A DNA stretch of 64,000 nucleotides from Pseudoduganella guangdongensis (GTDB lineage Bacteria > Pseudomonadota > Gammaproteobacteria > Burkholderiales > Burkholderiaceae_D). Below are positions 53,469 to 63,006 of the stretch, piece after piece. Made by a program: the position numbers and the translations under genes. The notes under the pieces were generated by a model, which was not told where the DNA came from, searched no databases, and was given only the letters and a program-made list of their open reading frames with translations. Every line of letters starts with the position of its first letter. Position 1 is the first letter of the stretch. The stretch lies in the NCBI RefSeq assembly GCF_009857475.1, contig NZ_WWCJ01000018.1, positions 49,129 through 113,128 of the forward strand, given 5' to 3'.

Positions 53469-54425
53469 TTACTGGAAGCGCTGCCCGTCGAGCGGGAAGC
53501 CTTTGATGAATTCGGCGGCGGGCAGGCGTTTGCCGCCTGGTTTTTGCAGCTGCGTCAGGCGCAGGGCGCCTTCGCCGCAGGCGACAATGATGCCGTGCTG
53601 GGCGTCGGCGGCAATCACCTCGCCCGGCGCGGCGCGGCTGCTCTCCTCCAGCACTTCCGCGCCCCACAGCTTGACCACCGTGCCGCCGACATCGCCATGC
53701 GCGCCGGGGAAGGGGTTGAAGGCGCGGATCTTGCGGCTGATCTCGCGCGCGCTCTGGGTGAAGTCCAGCGCGGCTTCTTCTTTCAGGATCTTGTTGGCGT
53801 AGGTGACGCCCTGCTCGGGCTGCGGCACCGCTTCCAGCACGCCTTGCTCCATCTTGCGCAGCACCTTGACCATCATCTGGGCGCCCATGGCGGCCAGCTT
53901 GTCGTGCAGGCTGGCGGTGGTGTCCTGCGGCGTGATCGGGGTGCGTTCGATCAGCAGCATCGGGCCGGTGTCCAGGCCTTCTTCCATTTGCATGATGGTG
54001 ACGCCGGTTTCGGCGTCGCCCGCCTCGATCGCGCGGTGGATCGGGGCCGCGCCGCGCCAGCGCGGCAGCAAGGAGCCGTGGATGTTCAGGCAGGGCTTGA
54101 TGTCGAGCGTGGAGCGCGGCAGGATCAGGCCGTAGGCGGCCACCACCATCACGTCGTAATCGGTGGCCAGCAGGCGCTCGTGGGCGGCTTGCGCTTGCGC
54201 CGCGCGCTGCGGGTCTTTGGCGTCCATGCGCAGCGACAAGGGCTGCAGCACTTCAATGCCGTGCTGGACGGCGTACTGCTTGACCGCCGACGGCTGCAGC
54301 TGCATGCCGCGGCCGGCCGGGCGGTCGGGCTGGGTCAGCACCAGGGGAATCTCGAAACCTGCTTCATGCAGGGCCTGGAGGGCGACGGCGGCAAATTCCG
54401 GCGTGCCCGCGAAGATTACTTTCAT
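53469..54425 (-). CDS. fmt: Methionyl-tRNA formyltransferase
   Basis: This 318-residue Fmt starts MKVIFAGTPEFAAVALQAL. The folate/catalytic block CLNIHGSLLPRWRGAAPIHR has Asn, His and downstream Asp (MEEGLDTGPML), and the OB-fold C-terminus binds initiator tRNA. It formylates Met-tRNA for initiation. It lies 16 bp downstream of def. The rsmB gene that commonly follows fmt is 17 kb away; here a LysR gene takes that place. Confidence 0.96.
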   Translation of the reverse strand: MKVIFAGTPEFAAVALQALHEAGFEIPLVLTQPDRPAGRGMQLQPSAVKQYAVQHGIEVLQPLSLRMDAKDPQRAAQAQAAHERLLATDYDVMVVAAYGLILPRSTLDIKPCLNIHGSLLPRWRGAAPIHRAIEAGDAETGVTIMQMEEGLDTGPMLLIERTPITPQDTTASLHDKLAAMGAQMMVKVLRKMEQGVLEAVPQPEQGVTYANKILKEEAALDFTQSAREISRKIRAFNPFPGAHGDVGGTVVKLWGAEVLEESSRAAPGEVIAADAQHGIIVACGEGALRLTQLQKPGGKRLPAAEFIKGFPLDGQRFQ

Positions 54426-54441
54426 GCTTCCCCCGCGGCGG

Positions 54442-54981
54442 TCAGTAACGGCGACCCGCGGCGCGCAGCGCTTCTTCGCGCTGCAGGCCGCGTTCTTCTT
54501 TTTGCAGTTTGGTCTTGATACGGTTGCGCTTCAAGGGGGACAGGTACTCGACAAAGACCTTGCCCTGCAGGTGGTCCATCTCGTGCTGGATGCAGACTGC
54601 CAGCAGGCCGTCGGCTTCCAGCTCAAAAGCTTCACCCTTGACGTTGAAGGCGCGCACTTTCACCTTGGACGGGCGTTCCACGCCGTCGTAGATGCCGGGC
54701 ACGGACAGGCAGCCCTCGTCGTACACCTGCTTGTCTTCGCTCGACCACAGAATTTCCGGGTTGATGAAGGCGGTCAGGCCGGATTTGTCCTCGGTGGTGT
54801 CGATGACCACCACTTGCTCGTGCACGTCCACCTGGGTGGCGGCCAGGCCGATACCGGGGGCGTCGTACATGGTTTCCGCCATGTCGTCGACCAGCTTGGC
54901 AAGGCGCTCGTCAAATACGGCGACGGGTTTGGCGACCTTGTGCAGGCGGGGATCGGGGTAGCGGAGAATATTCAGTTTCAC
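54442..54981 (-). CDS. def: Peptide deformylase
   Basis: This is a 179-residue metalloenzyme with motif 1 APGIGLAATQVDV, motif 2 YDEGCLSVPGIYD (metal Cys) and motif 3 CIQHEMDHLQGKVFVEYLS (HExxH). It removes the N-formyl group from nascent proteins. GTG at 54979-54981 gives the family start MKLNILRYPDPRLHKVA; the open frame begins six codons earlier at TTG. It is divergent from the LysM gene. Confidence 0.95.
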   Translation of the reverse strand: MKLNILRYPDPRLHKVAKPVAVFDERLAKLVDDMAETMYDAPGIGLAATQVDVHEQVVVIDTTEDKSGLTAFINPEILWSSEDKQVYDEGCLSVPGIYDGVERPSKVKVRAFNVKGEAFELEADGLLAVCIQHEMDHLQGKVFVEYLSPLKRNRIKTKLQKEERGLQREEALRAAGRRY

Positions 54982-55168
54982 GGGTTGGATCTTAGTCAAA
55001 CGACAATAATTATGCAGCGAATGTGCGGTAAACGGCCCTTATAACGTGTGCACGGTTGCTCCTGTGACACGATTTCCTTGCTTGATCAGGGTAATATGGG
55101 CAGAATTTGATTTCAGTGAGGCAAGCCTTTCGGGCCTTCCGTCATTGCCGCACCTAACGGATATATCA

Positions 55169-56269
55169 ATGAAAAATTTTAGCACAAGCAGCCGCCGCCT
55201 GTTGGCCGCCGCCCTGTTTTGCGGTGTGACGGCCGTTTCGGCCCAGGCGAAACCGCTCGTTTGCGAATTCAAGCCGAACGCACCGGACAGCCATACCGTC
55301 GTCAAGGGCGATACCCTGTGGGGCATCGCCGGCACTTTCCTGGACAAGCCCTGGTGCTGGCCGCAGGTCTGGGGCATGAACAAAGAAGAAATCGCCAACC
55401 CGCACTGGATTTACCCGGGGCAGGTGGTGTGGTTCGACCGCGCGGCCGGCCGCCTGCGCCTTGGCACCAAGGTGGGCGGCAATGGTTCCGGCGCCGGGGA
55501 TATGCGCCTGTCGCCGCAGCTGCGCATGCAGGGCCTGGGCAAGGATGCGGTGCAATCCATCCCGTCCGGCGTGATCGAGCCCTTCCTGAGCCAGCCGCTG
55601 ATCATCGAAGACGATGAACTGAAGAATGCGCCGCGCATCATCGCCACGCGCGGCAGCCGGGTGTACCTCGGTAAGGATGACAAAGCCTATGTGCGGGGCG
55701 ACCTGAAGGGCGGCACCTCGTTCCAGGTGTTCCGTCCGGGCAAACCGCTGAAAGACCCGGTCACCAAGGCCGTGGTGGCGCAGGAGGCGTTCTACCTGGG
55801 CACCCTGAAACTGGAAGCGGTGGCCGAGAAGGGGAGCGATGTGCACACCTTCGTGGTGCAGAACGCCAAGGAGGAGATGGGCAAGGGCGATATGCTGATG
55901 GCCATGCCGCCCATGCCGATGCAAAACTACGTGCCGCACCCGCCGGACGCCGATGTCACGGCGCAGGTACTGGCGATCTATGGCGGCGTCACGCACGCGG
56001 GCCAGAACCAGGTTGTCAGCATTAATCGCGGAAAGCTTGACGGACTCGATGTCGGATCCGTGCTACAGCTGTACCATCGAGGTGAAACGGTGACCGATCC
56101 GGGCGGCGAAAAAGGCTGGCACGGATTGAACAAGCCGCAGGTCAAGCTGCCCGATGAGCGCGTAGGCAGCCTGTTTATCTTCCGCGTGTTCAAGAAGGTG
56201 TCGTACGGCTTGATCATGCAGGTGACTGAACCAATCGTCGTGGGGGATGTCGCCAAGTCAGCGGAGTAA
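55169..56269 (+). CDS. LysM domain protein, exported
   Basis: This 366-residue protein has a signal peptide (RRLLAAALFCGVTAVSAQAK) followed by one LysM domain (about 40-95: HTVVKGDTLWGIAGTFLDKP, then NPHWIYPGQVVWFD). A long C-terminal beta-rich domain of unknown function follows (about 130-360). Such genes regularly sit upstream of dprA and divergent from def in betaproteobacteria. LysM binds peptidoglycan, so the protein is probably periplasmic. dprA starts 5 bp after its stop. The ATG at 55169 is preferred over upstream in-frame codons because of the signal peptide. Confidence 0.9.
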   Translation: MKNFSTSSRRLLAAALFCGVTAVSAQAKPLVCEFKPNAPDSHTVVKGDTLWGIAGTFLDKPWCWPQVWGMNKEEIANPHWIYPGQVVWFDRAAGRLRLGTKVGGNGSGAGDMRLSPQLRMQGLGKDAVQSIPSGVIEPFLSQPLIIEDDELKNAPRIIATRGSRVYLGKDDKAYVRGDLKGGTSFQVFRPGKPLKDPVTKAVVAQEAFYLGTLKLEAVAEKGSDVHTFVVQNAKEEMGKGDMLMAMPPMPMQNYVPHPPDADVTAQVLAIYGGVTHAGQNQVVSINRGKLDGLDVGSVLQLYHRGETVTDPGGEKGWHGLNKPQVKLPDERVGSLFIFRVFKKVSYGLIMQVTEPIVVGDVAKSAE

Positions 56270-56274
56270 CTCCC

Positions 56275-57564
56275 ATGGCCGTGCAGGACACGGACGCCCC
56301 CACCCCCGCCTGCCAGGACGTCGAGCGCCTGGCAGCGTGGCTGCGCCTGGCAAACTCGCCGGGCGTCAGCCGTCACGCAGCGTTTGAACTGCTGCAGTTC
56401 TACCAGTCCCCCCAAGCTGTTTTCAGCGCCGCCAACCTGCTCCTGGCCGGTCCGCCCGCGCGCAACGATGCCGAGCCGCCGGCGCGGGCGCATGCCACGG
56501 ACGACACCGAGGCCGCGTTCGGCCCGGCGCCGGCCCAATCACGGGCGCGGCCCTGGAACTGGTTGCCGCGCTTCGAGCCGGACGGCGCGGGCGAACGCCT
56601 GTCGCGCCAGGCCGCGCGCCTGCTGGCCGGCCCGATGCCGGAGCGCTTCTTGCGCCTGGCCGAGGCCACGCTGGAGTGGGCCAGCCGGCCCGGCAACCAC
56701 GTGCTGCGGCTGGGCGATGCCGCCTATCCGCCCAGCCTGCGGCATATTGCCGACCCGCCCCTGCTGCTGCACGCCAAAGGCGACCCCGGCCTGCTGCAGC
56801 GCGAGGCGGTGGCGGTGGTGGGCGCGCGCAAGGCCACCACGCAGGGCACGGCCAATGCGCGCGCCTTCGCCGAAACGCTGTCGCGGGCGGGCTTGCTGGT
56901 GGTGTCCGGCCTGGCGCTCGGCATCGATGCCGCCGCGCACGAGGGCGGCCTGGCCGGGCACGGTGGCACGGTGGCGGTGATCGGCACCGGCATCGACCGC
57001 ATTTATCCGCGCCGCAACGCCGGCCTGGCGCGCCGCATTGCGGAGGAGGGCTGCCTGCTCAGCGAGTTCGCGCTGGGCACGCATGCGCGCGCCGAGCATT
57101 TTCCCATCCGCAACCGCATCATCGCCGGCATGGCGCGGGCGACGCTGGTGGTGGAGGCGGCCGCCAAGTCGGGCTCGCTGATCACGGCCTACGCCGCGCT
57201 GGAGGCGGGGCGCGAAGTATTCGTGCTGCCCGGCTCGGTGCACGCGCCGCAGTCGGTGGGCTGCCATGACCTGATCCGCAGCGGCGGCCGCCTGGTGGCG
57301 TCGCCCGGGCATTTGCTGGAGGACCTGGGCGTCGGTCCGGGCGGCGTGCCGGGCATGGCGGGCGGGGTGGGGGACGGCGCGCTGGACGAGCTGGCGCGGG
57401 GCTTGCTGCAGGCGCTGGGTTACGATCCGGTCGGCGCCGATGAGCTGGCTACAAGGTTGCAACTTGACCCAAGTGATATGCAGGCAAGCTTGTTAACTTT
57501 GGAACTGGCCGGTGTGGTGGAAAGGCTGCCGGGCGGTACTTTCCAACGTGTGAGAGCCCCCTGA
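56275..57564 (+). CDS. dprA: DNA-processing protein DprA
   Basis: This 429-residue DprA has an N-terminal SAM-like domain (RLAAWLRLANSPGVSRHAAF) with an Ala/Pro-rich insertion (about 55-95). The Rossmann-like core includes VAVVGARKATTQGTANARAF, VSGLALGIDAAAHEGGL and SEFALGTHARAEHFPIRNRI. The C-terminal winged helix is LLTLELAGVVERLPGGTFQR. DprA loads RecA on incoming single-stranded DNA during transformation. It is cotranscribed with the LysM gene; smg follows after 49 bp. Confidence 0.95.
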   Translation: MAVQDTDAPTPACQDVERLAAWLRLANSPGVSRHAAFELLQFYQSPQAVFSAANLLLAGPPARNDAEPPARAHATDDTEAAFGPAPAQSRARPWNWLPRFEPDGAGERLSRQAARLLAGPMPERFLRLAEATLEWASRPGNHVLRLGDAAYPPSLRHIADPPLLLHAKGDPGLLQREAVAVVGARKATTQGTANARAFAETLSRAGLLVVSGLALGIDAAAHEGGLAGHGGTVAVIGTGIDRIYPRRNAGLARRIAEEGCLLSEFALGTHARAEHFPIRNRIIAGMARATLVVEAAAKSGSLITAYAALEAGREVFVLPGSVHAPQSVGCHDLIRSGGRLVASPGHLLEDLGVGPGGVPGMAGGVGDGALDELARGLLQALGYDPVGADELATRLQLDPSDMQASLLTLELAGVVERLPGGTFQRVRAP

Positions 57565-57613
57565 ACCGCCGCGAAGCTTGTGCCGGGCGCGCAGATGCTG
57601 CTAAAGTAGCGGC

Positions 57614-58078
57614 ATGTTTGACATCCTGGTTTACCTGTACGAGACCTATTACCGCCCTGATGCCTGCCCTGAACCTGCAGCATTGGCAAAGAAACTTTCC
57701 GCAGTCGGTTTTGACGACGTGGAAATTTCCGAGGCGTTGGTCTGGCTGAACGATCTCACCGCCATGGCTGGCGTTGAGCAGTCGTCGGCGTTTGCCTCCA
57801 AGGGCACGCGTTTCTACGTGCGCCAGGAGCTCGACGTACTTGGTGCTTCCGCCGTCGGCTTCATCCAGTTCCTGGAGAGCGCCGGCCTGTTGTCCCCGCT
57901 GCAACGTGAAATCGTGATCGAACGCGCCCTGGCGCTGGACGAGGCGCCAGTGTCGCTGGGCAAGCTGAAAATCATTGTGCTGATGCTGCTGTGGAGCCAG
58001 GGCAAGGAGCCGGACGCCCTGATGTTCGACGACCTGTTCGGTGCCGAGGAAGACCAGGCGCCACGCCTGTTGCACTGA
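57614..58078 (+). CDS. smg: Smg family protein (DUF494)
   Basis: This is a 154-residue acidic protein starting MFDILVYLYETYYRPDACPE. FYVRQELDVLGASAVGFIQF and KLKIIVLMLLWSQGKEPDAL match the Smg/DUF494 family over its usual length. The biochemical function is unknown; the gene is conserved next to dprA. It precedes topB. Confidence 0.92.
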   Translation: MFDILVYLYETYYRPDACPEPAALAKKLSAVGFDDVEISEALVWLNDLTAMAGVEQSSAFASKGTRFYVRQELDVLGASAVGFIQFLESAGLLSPLQREIVIERALALDEAPVSLGKLKIIVLMLLWSQGKEPDALMFDDLFGAEEDQAPRLLH

Positions 58079-58226
58079 GCGCACTCTTGCCAGCGTTGCC
58101 CTGCGCCGGCCGTTTCCGTAATAATATTTGCAGCGTTGCGGTTTCAGTCATGAAACCCAAAGACTTCCTTTACTTGCGAATGTTGTATGATGCGCGCTGC
58201 CGCACACACCTACGAGAACTATAAAT

Positions 58227-60905
58227 ATGAGTAAAGCCCTCATCATCGCTGAGAAACCATCTGTCGCGAACGACATCGCGAAAGCCCTTGGCGGCTTCAG
58301 CAAGCACGATGAGTATTTCGAATCCGACGACTACGTGCTGTCCTCGGCGGTGGGTCACCTGCTGGAAATCGCCGTGCCGGAAGAGCACGATGTCAAGCGC
58401 GGCAAATGGACTTTCACCCATTTGCCGATGATCCCGCCATACTTTGCGCTGAACCCGATCGCCAAGACTGAATCGCGCCTCAAGGTGCTGAACAAGCTGA
58501 TCAAGCGCAAGGACGTCACCACCCTGATTAACGCATGCGACGCGGGCCGCGAAGGTGAACTGATCTTCCGCCTGATTGCGCAGAATGCGAAAGCCAAGCA
58601 GCCGGTCAAGCGCCTGTGGCTGCAGTCCATGACGCCGACCGCGATCCGCGACGGCTTCACCCACCTGCGCAGCGACGAGGAAATGCTGCCGCTGGCCGAC
58701 GCGGCGCGCTGCCGCTCCGAGGCGGACTGGCTGATCGGCATCAACGGCACCCGCGCCATGACCGCCTTCAATTCGAAAGAGGGCGGCTTCTACCTGACCA
58801 CCGTGGGCCGCGTGCAGACGCCGACCCTGTCGATCGTGGTCGAGCGCGAAGAGAAGATCAAGAAGTTCGTCTCGCGCGACTACTGGGAAGTGCGCGCCGA
58901 GTTCGTGTGCGCCGCCGGCATCTATGAAGGCCGCTGGCTCGACACCAATTTCAAGAAGGACGAGCACGATCCGGAAAAACGCGCCGAGCGCCTGTGGAGC
59001 AAGGCCGCCGCCGATTCGATCGCGCTGGCCTGCAGGGGCAAGCAGGGCAATGTCAGCGAGGAGTCGAAGCCGACCACCTCCATGTCGCCCGGCCTGTTCG
59101 ACCTGACCTCGCTGCAGCGCGAAGCCAACTCGCGTTTTGGTTTCTCGGCAAAAAATACCCTCGGTCTGGCGCAGGCGCTGTACGAGAAGCACAAGGTGCT
59201 GACTTACCCGCGTACCGATTCGCGCTTCCTGCCGGAAGACTACCTGCCGACCGTCAAGGACACGCTGGCCGTCATCAAGGAAAGCAACAACTACAACCAG
59301 TTCGCCAAGCAGATCCTGGACAAGGGCTGGGTCAAGCGGAACAAGCGCATTTTCGACAACACGAAGATCAGCGACCACTTTGCGATCATCCCGACCGGTA
59401 TCCAGCCGAAGAACCTGAGCGAGCCTGAGCAAAAGCTGTACGACCTGGTCACGCGCCGCTTCATGGCGGTGTTCTTCCCGGCGGCGGAATTCCTGGTCAC
59501 CACCCGCTTCACCGAGGTGGCGGGCCACCAGTTCAAGACCGAGGGCAAGGTGATGACCAACCCGGGCTGGCTGGCGATCTACGGCAAGGATGCCGCCGGC
59601 GACGACGAGAAGGAAGGCGGCGGCGGCAACCTGGTGCCGGTCGCCAAAGGCGAGAAGGTGCTGACCGAGAAGGTCACGCCGAACGGCCTGGTGACCAAAC
59701 CGCCTGCGCGCTATACCGAGGCGACGCTGCTGTCCGCCATGGAAAGCGCGGGCAAGCTGGTGGACTCGGATGAACTGCGCGACGCCATGGCCGGCAAGGG
59801 CCTGGGCACGCCGGCCACCCGCGCCGCCATCATCGAGGGCCTGCTGACCGAGAAATACCTGCTGCGCGAAGGCCGCGAGATGATGCCGACGGCGAAAGCC
59901 TTCCAGCTTATGACGCTGCTGCGCGGCCTGGGCGTGAGCGAGCTGACCGCGCCGGAACTGACCGGCGAGTGGGAATACAAGCTGTCGCAGATGGAGAAGG
60001 GCCGCATTTCGCGTGAAGAATTCATGCGCGAGATCGCCCAGATGACCCAGATCATCGTCAAACGCGCCAAGGAATACGACAACGACACCATCCCGGGCGA
60101 CTATGCGACGCTGTCGGCGCCGTGCCCGAACTGCGGCGGCGTGGTCAAGGAAAACTACCGCCGCTTCGCCTGCACCAAGTGCGAGTTCTCGATGACCAAG
60201 GTGCCGGGCGGCCGGCAGTTCGAAATCGCGGAAGTGGAACAGCTGCTGCGCGAGCGCACCATCGGCCCGCTGCAAGGCTTCCGCTCCAAGATGGGGCGTC
60301 CGTTCGCTGCCATCCTGCGCATCGTGAAGGACGAGGAGATCAAGAACTTCAAGCTGGAGTTCGATTTCGGCCAGAACGACGATGACGGCGAGGAAGGCGA
60401 GGGCGTGGACTTCACCGGCCAGACCCCGGTCGGCCCGTGCCCGAAATGCAATGCCGGCGTGTACGAGATGGGTCTGGCCTATTCCTGCGAAAACCAGGTG
60501 GCCAAGCCGAAGACTTGCGATTTCCGTTCCAGCCGCATCATCCTGCAGCAGGAGATCCTGCCGGAGCAGATGGCCAAGCTGCTGAACGAGGGCAAGACCG
60601 ACCTGCTGCCGGGCTTCGTCTCGCAGCGTACCCGCCGGCCGTTCAAGGCCTTCCTGGTGCGCGGCAAGGACGGCAAGATCAGCTTCGAGTTCGAGGAGCG
60701 CAAGGCCAAGCCGGGTGCTGCGGCGAAGAAGACCGCCGCCAAGGCCGATGCCGGCGGCGATGCGGGCGCGGACGAGGCAGCGGCGCCGGCCAAGGCCAAG
60801 CCAGCCGCCAAGGCTGCGGCGAAGAAGGCGCCAGCCAAGAAAGCTGCGGCCAAGAAGCCGGCAGCCAAAAAGGCAGCCGCCAAAAAGACTGCGGCAGCGG
60901 AATAA
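58227..60905 (+). CDS. topB: DNA topoisomerase III with zinc fingers and a histone-like tail
   Basis: The product has 892 residues (E. coli TopB has 653). The Toprim domain has KALIIAEKPSVANDIAKALG and NACDAGREGELIFRLIA. The catalytic Tyr327 lies in KVLTYPRTDSRFLPED. After the core come two Cys4-type regions (CPNCGGVVKENYRRFACTKC and CPKCNAGVYEMGLAYSC with a later Cys). The tail of about 60 residues is Lys/Ala/Pro-rich, like eukaryotic H1 and several beta-proteobacterial HU/HctB proteins. It decatenates DNA; the tail likely adds non-specific DNA binding. Confidence 0.94.
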   Translation: MSKALIIAEKPSVANDIAKALGGFSKHDEYFESDDYVLSSAVGHLLEIAVPEEHDVKRGKWTFTHLPMIPPYFALNPIAKTESRLKVLNKLIKRKDVTTLINACDAGREGELIFRLIAQNAKAKQPVKRLWLQSMTPTAIRDGFTHLRSDEEMLPLADAARCRSEADWLIGINGTRAMTAFNSKEGGFYLTTVGRVQTPTLSIVVEREEKIKKFVSRDYWEVRAEFVCAAGIYEGRWLDTNFKKDEHDPEKRAERLWSKAAADSIALACRGKQGNVSEESKPTTSMSPGLFDLTSLQREANSRFGFSAKNTLGLAQALYEKHKVLTYPRTDSRFLPEDYLPTVKDTLAVIKESNNYNQFAKQILDKGWVKRNKRIFDNTKISDHFAIIPTGIQPKNLSEPEQKLYDLVTRRFMAVFFPAAEFLVTTRFTEVAGHQFKTEGKVMTNPGWLAIYGKDAAGDDEKEGGGGNLVPVAKGEKVLTEKVTPNGLVTKPPARYTEATLLSAMESAGKLVDSDELRDAMAGKGLGTPATRAAIIEGLLTEKYLLREGREMMPTAKAFQLMTLLRGLGVSELTAPELTGEWEYKLSQMEKGRISREEFMREIAQMTQIIVKRAKEYDNDTIPGDYATLSAPCPNCGGVVKENYRRFACTKCEFSMTKVPGGRQFEIAEVEQLLRERTIGPLQGFRSKMGRPFAAILRIVKDEEIKNFKLEFDFGQNDDDGEEGEGVDFTGQTPVGPCPKCNAGVYEMGLAYSCENQVAKPKTCDFRSSRIILQQEILPEQMAKLLNEGKTDLLPGFVSQRTRRPFKAFLVRGKDGKISFEFEERKAKPGAAAKKTAAKADAGGDAGADEAAAPAKAKPAAKAAAKKAPAKKAAAKKPAAKKAAAKKTAAAE

Positions 60906-60908
60906 ACC

Positions 60909-60934
60909 AACGGGACCCTTGCGGTCCCGTTTTA
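60909..60934 (+). terminator. Rho-independent terminator after topB
   Basis: The 9-bp stem AACGGGACC / GGTCCCGTT with a CTTGC loop ends in TTT. It lies 3 bp after the topB stop and about 15 bp before the hydrolase start. The T tract is short, so some read-through is possible. Confidence 0.75.
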
Positions 60935-60948
60935 CTTTATACGACCTT

Positions 60949-63006
60949 ATGAAGAAATCCCGCATTCCGGCGCTGCGCGCCATCGCAGCGGCGGCGCTGG
61001 CGGTGGCGGCGCCCGCGCACGCAGCTGTCGAACGGATTGAGATTACCGAACGCGCGCCTTTCGCGCCGGGCGTGAAATTCGGCGAGGCGGGGGAGTATGA
61101 GAAGCTGCGCGGCATTGCGCACTTCGCGCTGAACCCGAAAGCCACGCCCAACCTCCCCATCGTGGACCTGAAGCGCGCGCCGCGCGACAAGCGCGGCATG
61201 GTGCGCTTCTCCAGCGAGTTTGTCTTGCTGCGCCCTGTGCACGGCAGGTCGACCACGCTGGTGTACGACGTGAACAATCGCGGCGGCATCGCCATGCTGG
61301 GCCAGATCAACGGCAAGAGCCCGAAGAACAACGACCCGACCACGGCGGAAGACGCGGGCGACGGCTTCCTGATGCGCCATGGCTTCAGCATGCTGTTCTC
61401 GGCCTGGACCTGGGACGTGGCGCCGCAGCCGGCGGGCGCGCGGCCGCTGGTGTTCAAGCCGCCGGTGGCGAAGGGCGTGCGCGGCATGGTGGCCAACGAA
61501 TTCATCGTCAATGCCGCCGCTGAAGTGGCGACCTACGCTGGCATGCGCGGCCTGACCTATGAGCCGGCCACGGCGGACGACCCGCATGCCGTGCTGACGG
61601 AGCGCGCCAGCCAGGGCGGCGAGCGCAAGGTGCTGCCGCGTGCGCGCTGGCACTTCGTGGCGCCGGAGCAGGCGGGCGGCCCGGGCCGCATCAAGCTGGA
61701 GCGCGGCTTCCAGCCCGGCGCCATTTACGAAGTGCGCTACGAGGCGAAAGATCCGCGCGTGAGCGGCGCCGGCCTGGCCGGCATCCGCGACCTGCTGGCT
61801 TACTTCCGCGACAATCCGGTGGAAGACGCCATGCCGCCGAAAAACGTGCTGGTGTTCGGCATCAGCCAGTCGGCGCGCGTGATCGGCCGCATGCTGCACG
61901 ATGGCTTGAATGTGGACGAGCAGGGCAGGCTGGCCTTTGACGGCGCCTTCCTGCAGGTGCCCGGCGCCGGCGGCTCGGCGGGCTTTAACAGCCGCTTTGT
62001 GCAGCCCACGCGCCACCCGTCGATGCTGGAGGAGCACGACTATCCGGCCGACGCCTTCCCCTTCACCAGCCTGCCTTCGCGCGATCCGCTCACGGGCCGC
62101 AGCGCCTCCACGCTGGACAAGGCCAAGGACAAGCGCGGCCGCCTGCCCAAGATCGTCATCGCCAATACCTCGACCGAATTCTGGAACCGCGGCGCCTCGC
62201 TGCTGACCACGGCGCCGGACGGCTCGGGCGATGTCGGCCCGGCCGCCAATGTGCGCGTGTACGGCTTCATGGGCGCGCAGCACTACGTGGGCCGTTCGCG
62301 CACGCGCGCCCCGTTCACCGCCTGCGTCTCCACCAGCAACCACTACCTGCCGATGCGCGCGCTGATGCTGGCGCTGGACGCCTGGACCAGCAAGGGCACG
62401 CTGCCGCCCGCCAGCGCCTATCCGCGCGTGGAGGATGGCACGCTGGTCACGGTGGAGGCTTACCGCAAAGCCTTCCCCGCCGTGCCGGGCATCGCGCCGC
62501 CGGCGCAGAACCTGCGCCAGCCGCGCCTGGACTTCGGCGCGCGCTTCCCGCTGCAAGGCATCGCAGATATCGTGCCGCCGCAGCAGAAAGTGCCCTACGA
62601 AACGCGTGTGCCGGCGCCGGACGCCGACGGCAACGACCGGGGCGGCGTGCGCCTGGTGGAAATGCAGGCGCCGCTCGGCACCCACACCGGCTGGAACCTG
62701 CGCGCGCCGGAAACCGGCTTTGCCGGCTTCACTTCGCGCTTCGATGGCAGCTTCGTGCCGTTCGCCCGCACGGAAGCGGAGCGCAAGGCCGGCAACGACC
62801 CGCGCCCCAGCCTGGAGGCGCGCTACGCCAACCGCGAAGCCTTCCTCGCCGCCACCCGCGCCGCCGCCGAACGCCAGCTGGCGGCGCGCTTGCTGCTGCA
62901 AGAGGACGTTGAACGCATCATCGCCGAGCGCGCCGGCCTGTACGACCGCATCATGGCGCGCGACCCGGCCGAGCAGGGCTGCAACTACCTGTTTGCGGCG
63001 CCCTGA
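60949..63006 (+). CDS. Exported alpha/beta hydrolase domain protein (PF20091-like)
   Basis: This 685-residue protein has a signal peptide (RIPALRAIAAAALAVAAPAH, cleaved near AHA-AVE). The sequence VERIEITERAPFAPGVKFGE, YDVNNRGGIAML and FGISQSARVIGRMLHDG (nucleophile Ser in GISQS) resembles the large alpha/beta hydrolase domain family PF20091. NHYLPMRALMLALDAWTSKG and CNYLFAAP are near the end. It is presumably periplasmic or secreted; its substrate is unknown. The frame is open 78 codons upstream inside topB; the ATG at 60949 before a signal peptide is the start. The 3' end overlaps the convergent gene by 22 bp. Confidence 0.88.
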   Translation: MKKSRIPALRAIAAAALAVAAPAHAAVERIEITERAPFAPGVKFGEAGEYEKLRGIAHFALNPKATPNLPIVDLKRAPRDKRGMVRFSSEFVLLRPVHGRSTTLVYDVNNRGGIAMLGQINGKSPKNNDPTTAEDAGDGFLMRHGFSMLFSAWTWDVAPQPAGARPLVFKPPVAKGVRGMVANEFIVNAAAEVATYAGMRGLTYEPATADDPHAVLTERASQGGERKVLPRARWHFVAPEQAGGPGRIKLERGFQPGAIYEVRYEAKDPRVSGAGLAGIRDLLAYFRDNPVEDAMPPKNVLVFGISQSARVIGRMLHDGLNVDEQGRLAFDGAFLQVPGAGGSAGFNSRFVQPTRHPSMLEEHDYPADAFPFTSLPSRDPLTGRSASTLDKAKDKRGRLPKIVIANTSTEFWNRGASLLTTAPDGSGDVGPAANVRVYGFMGAQHYVGRSRTRAPFTACVSTSNHYLPMRALMLALDAWTSKGTLPPASAYPRVEDGTLVTVEAYRKAFPAVPGIAPPAQNLRQPRLDFGARFPLQGIADIVPPQQKVPYETRVPAPDADGNDRGGVRLVEMQAPLGTHTGWNLRAPETGFAGFTSRFDGSFVPFARTEAERKAGNDPRPSLEARYANREAFLAATRAAAERQLAARLLLQEDVERIIAERAGLYDRIMARDPAEQGCNYLFAAP

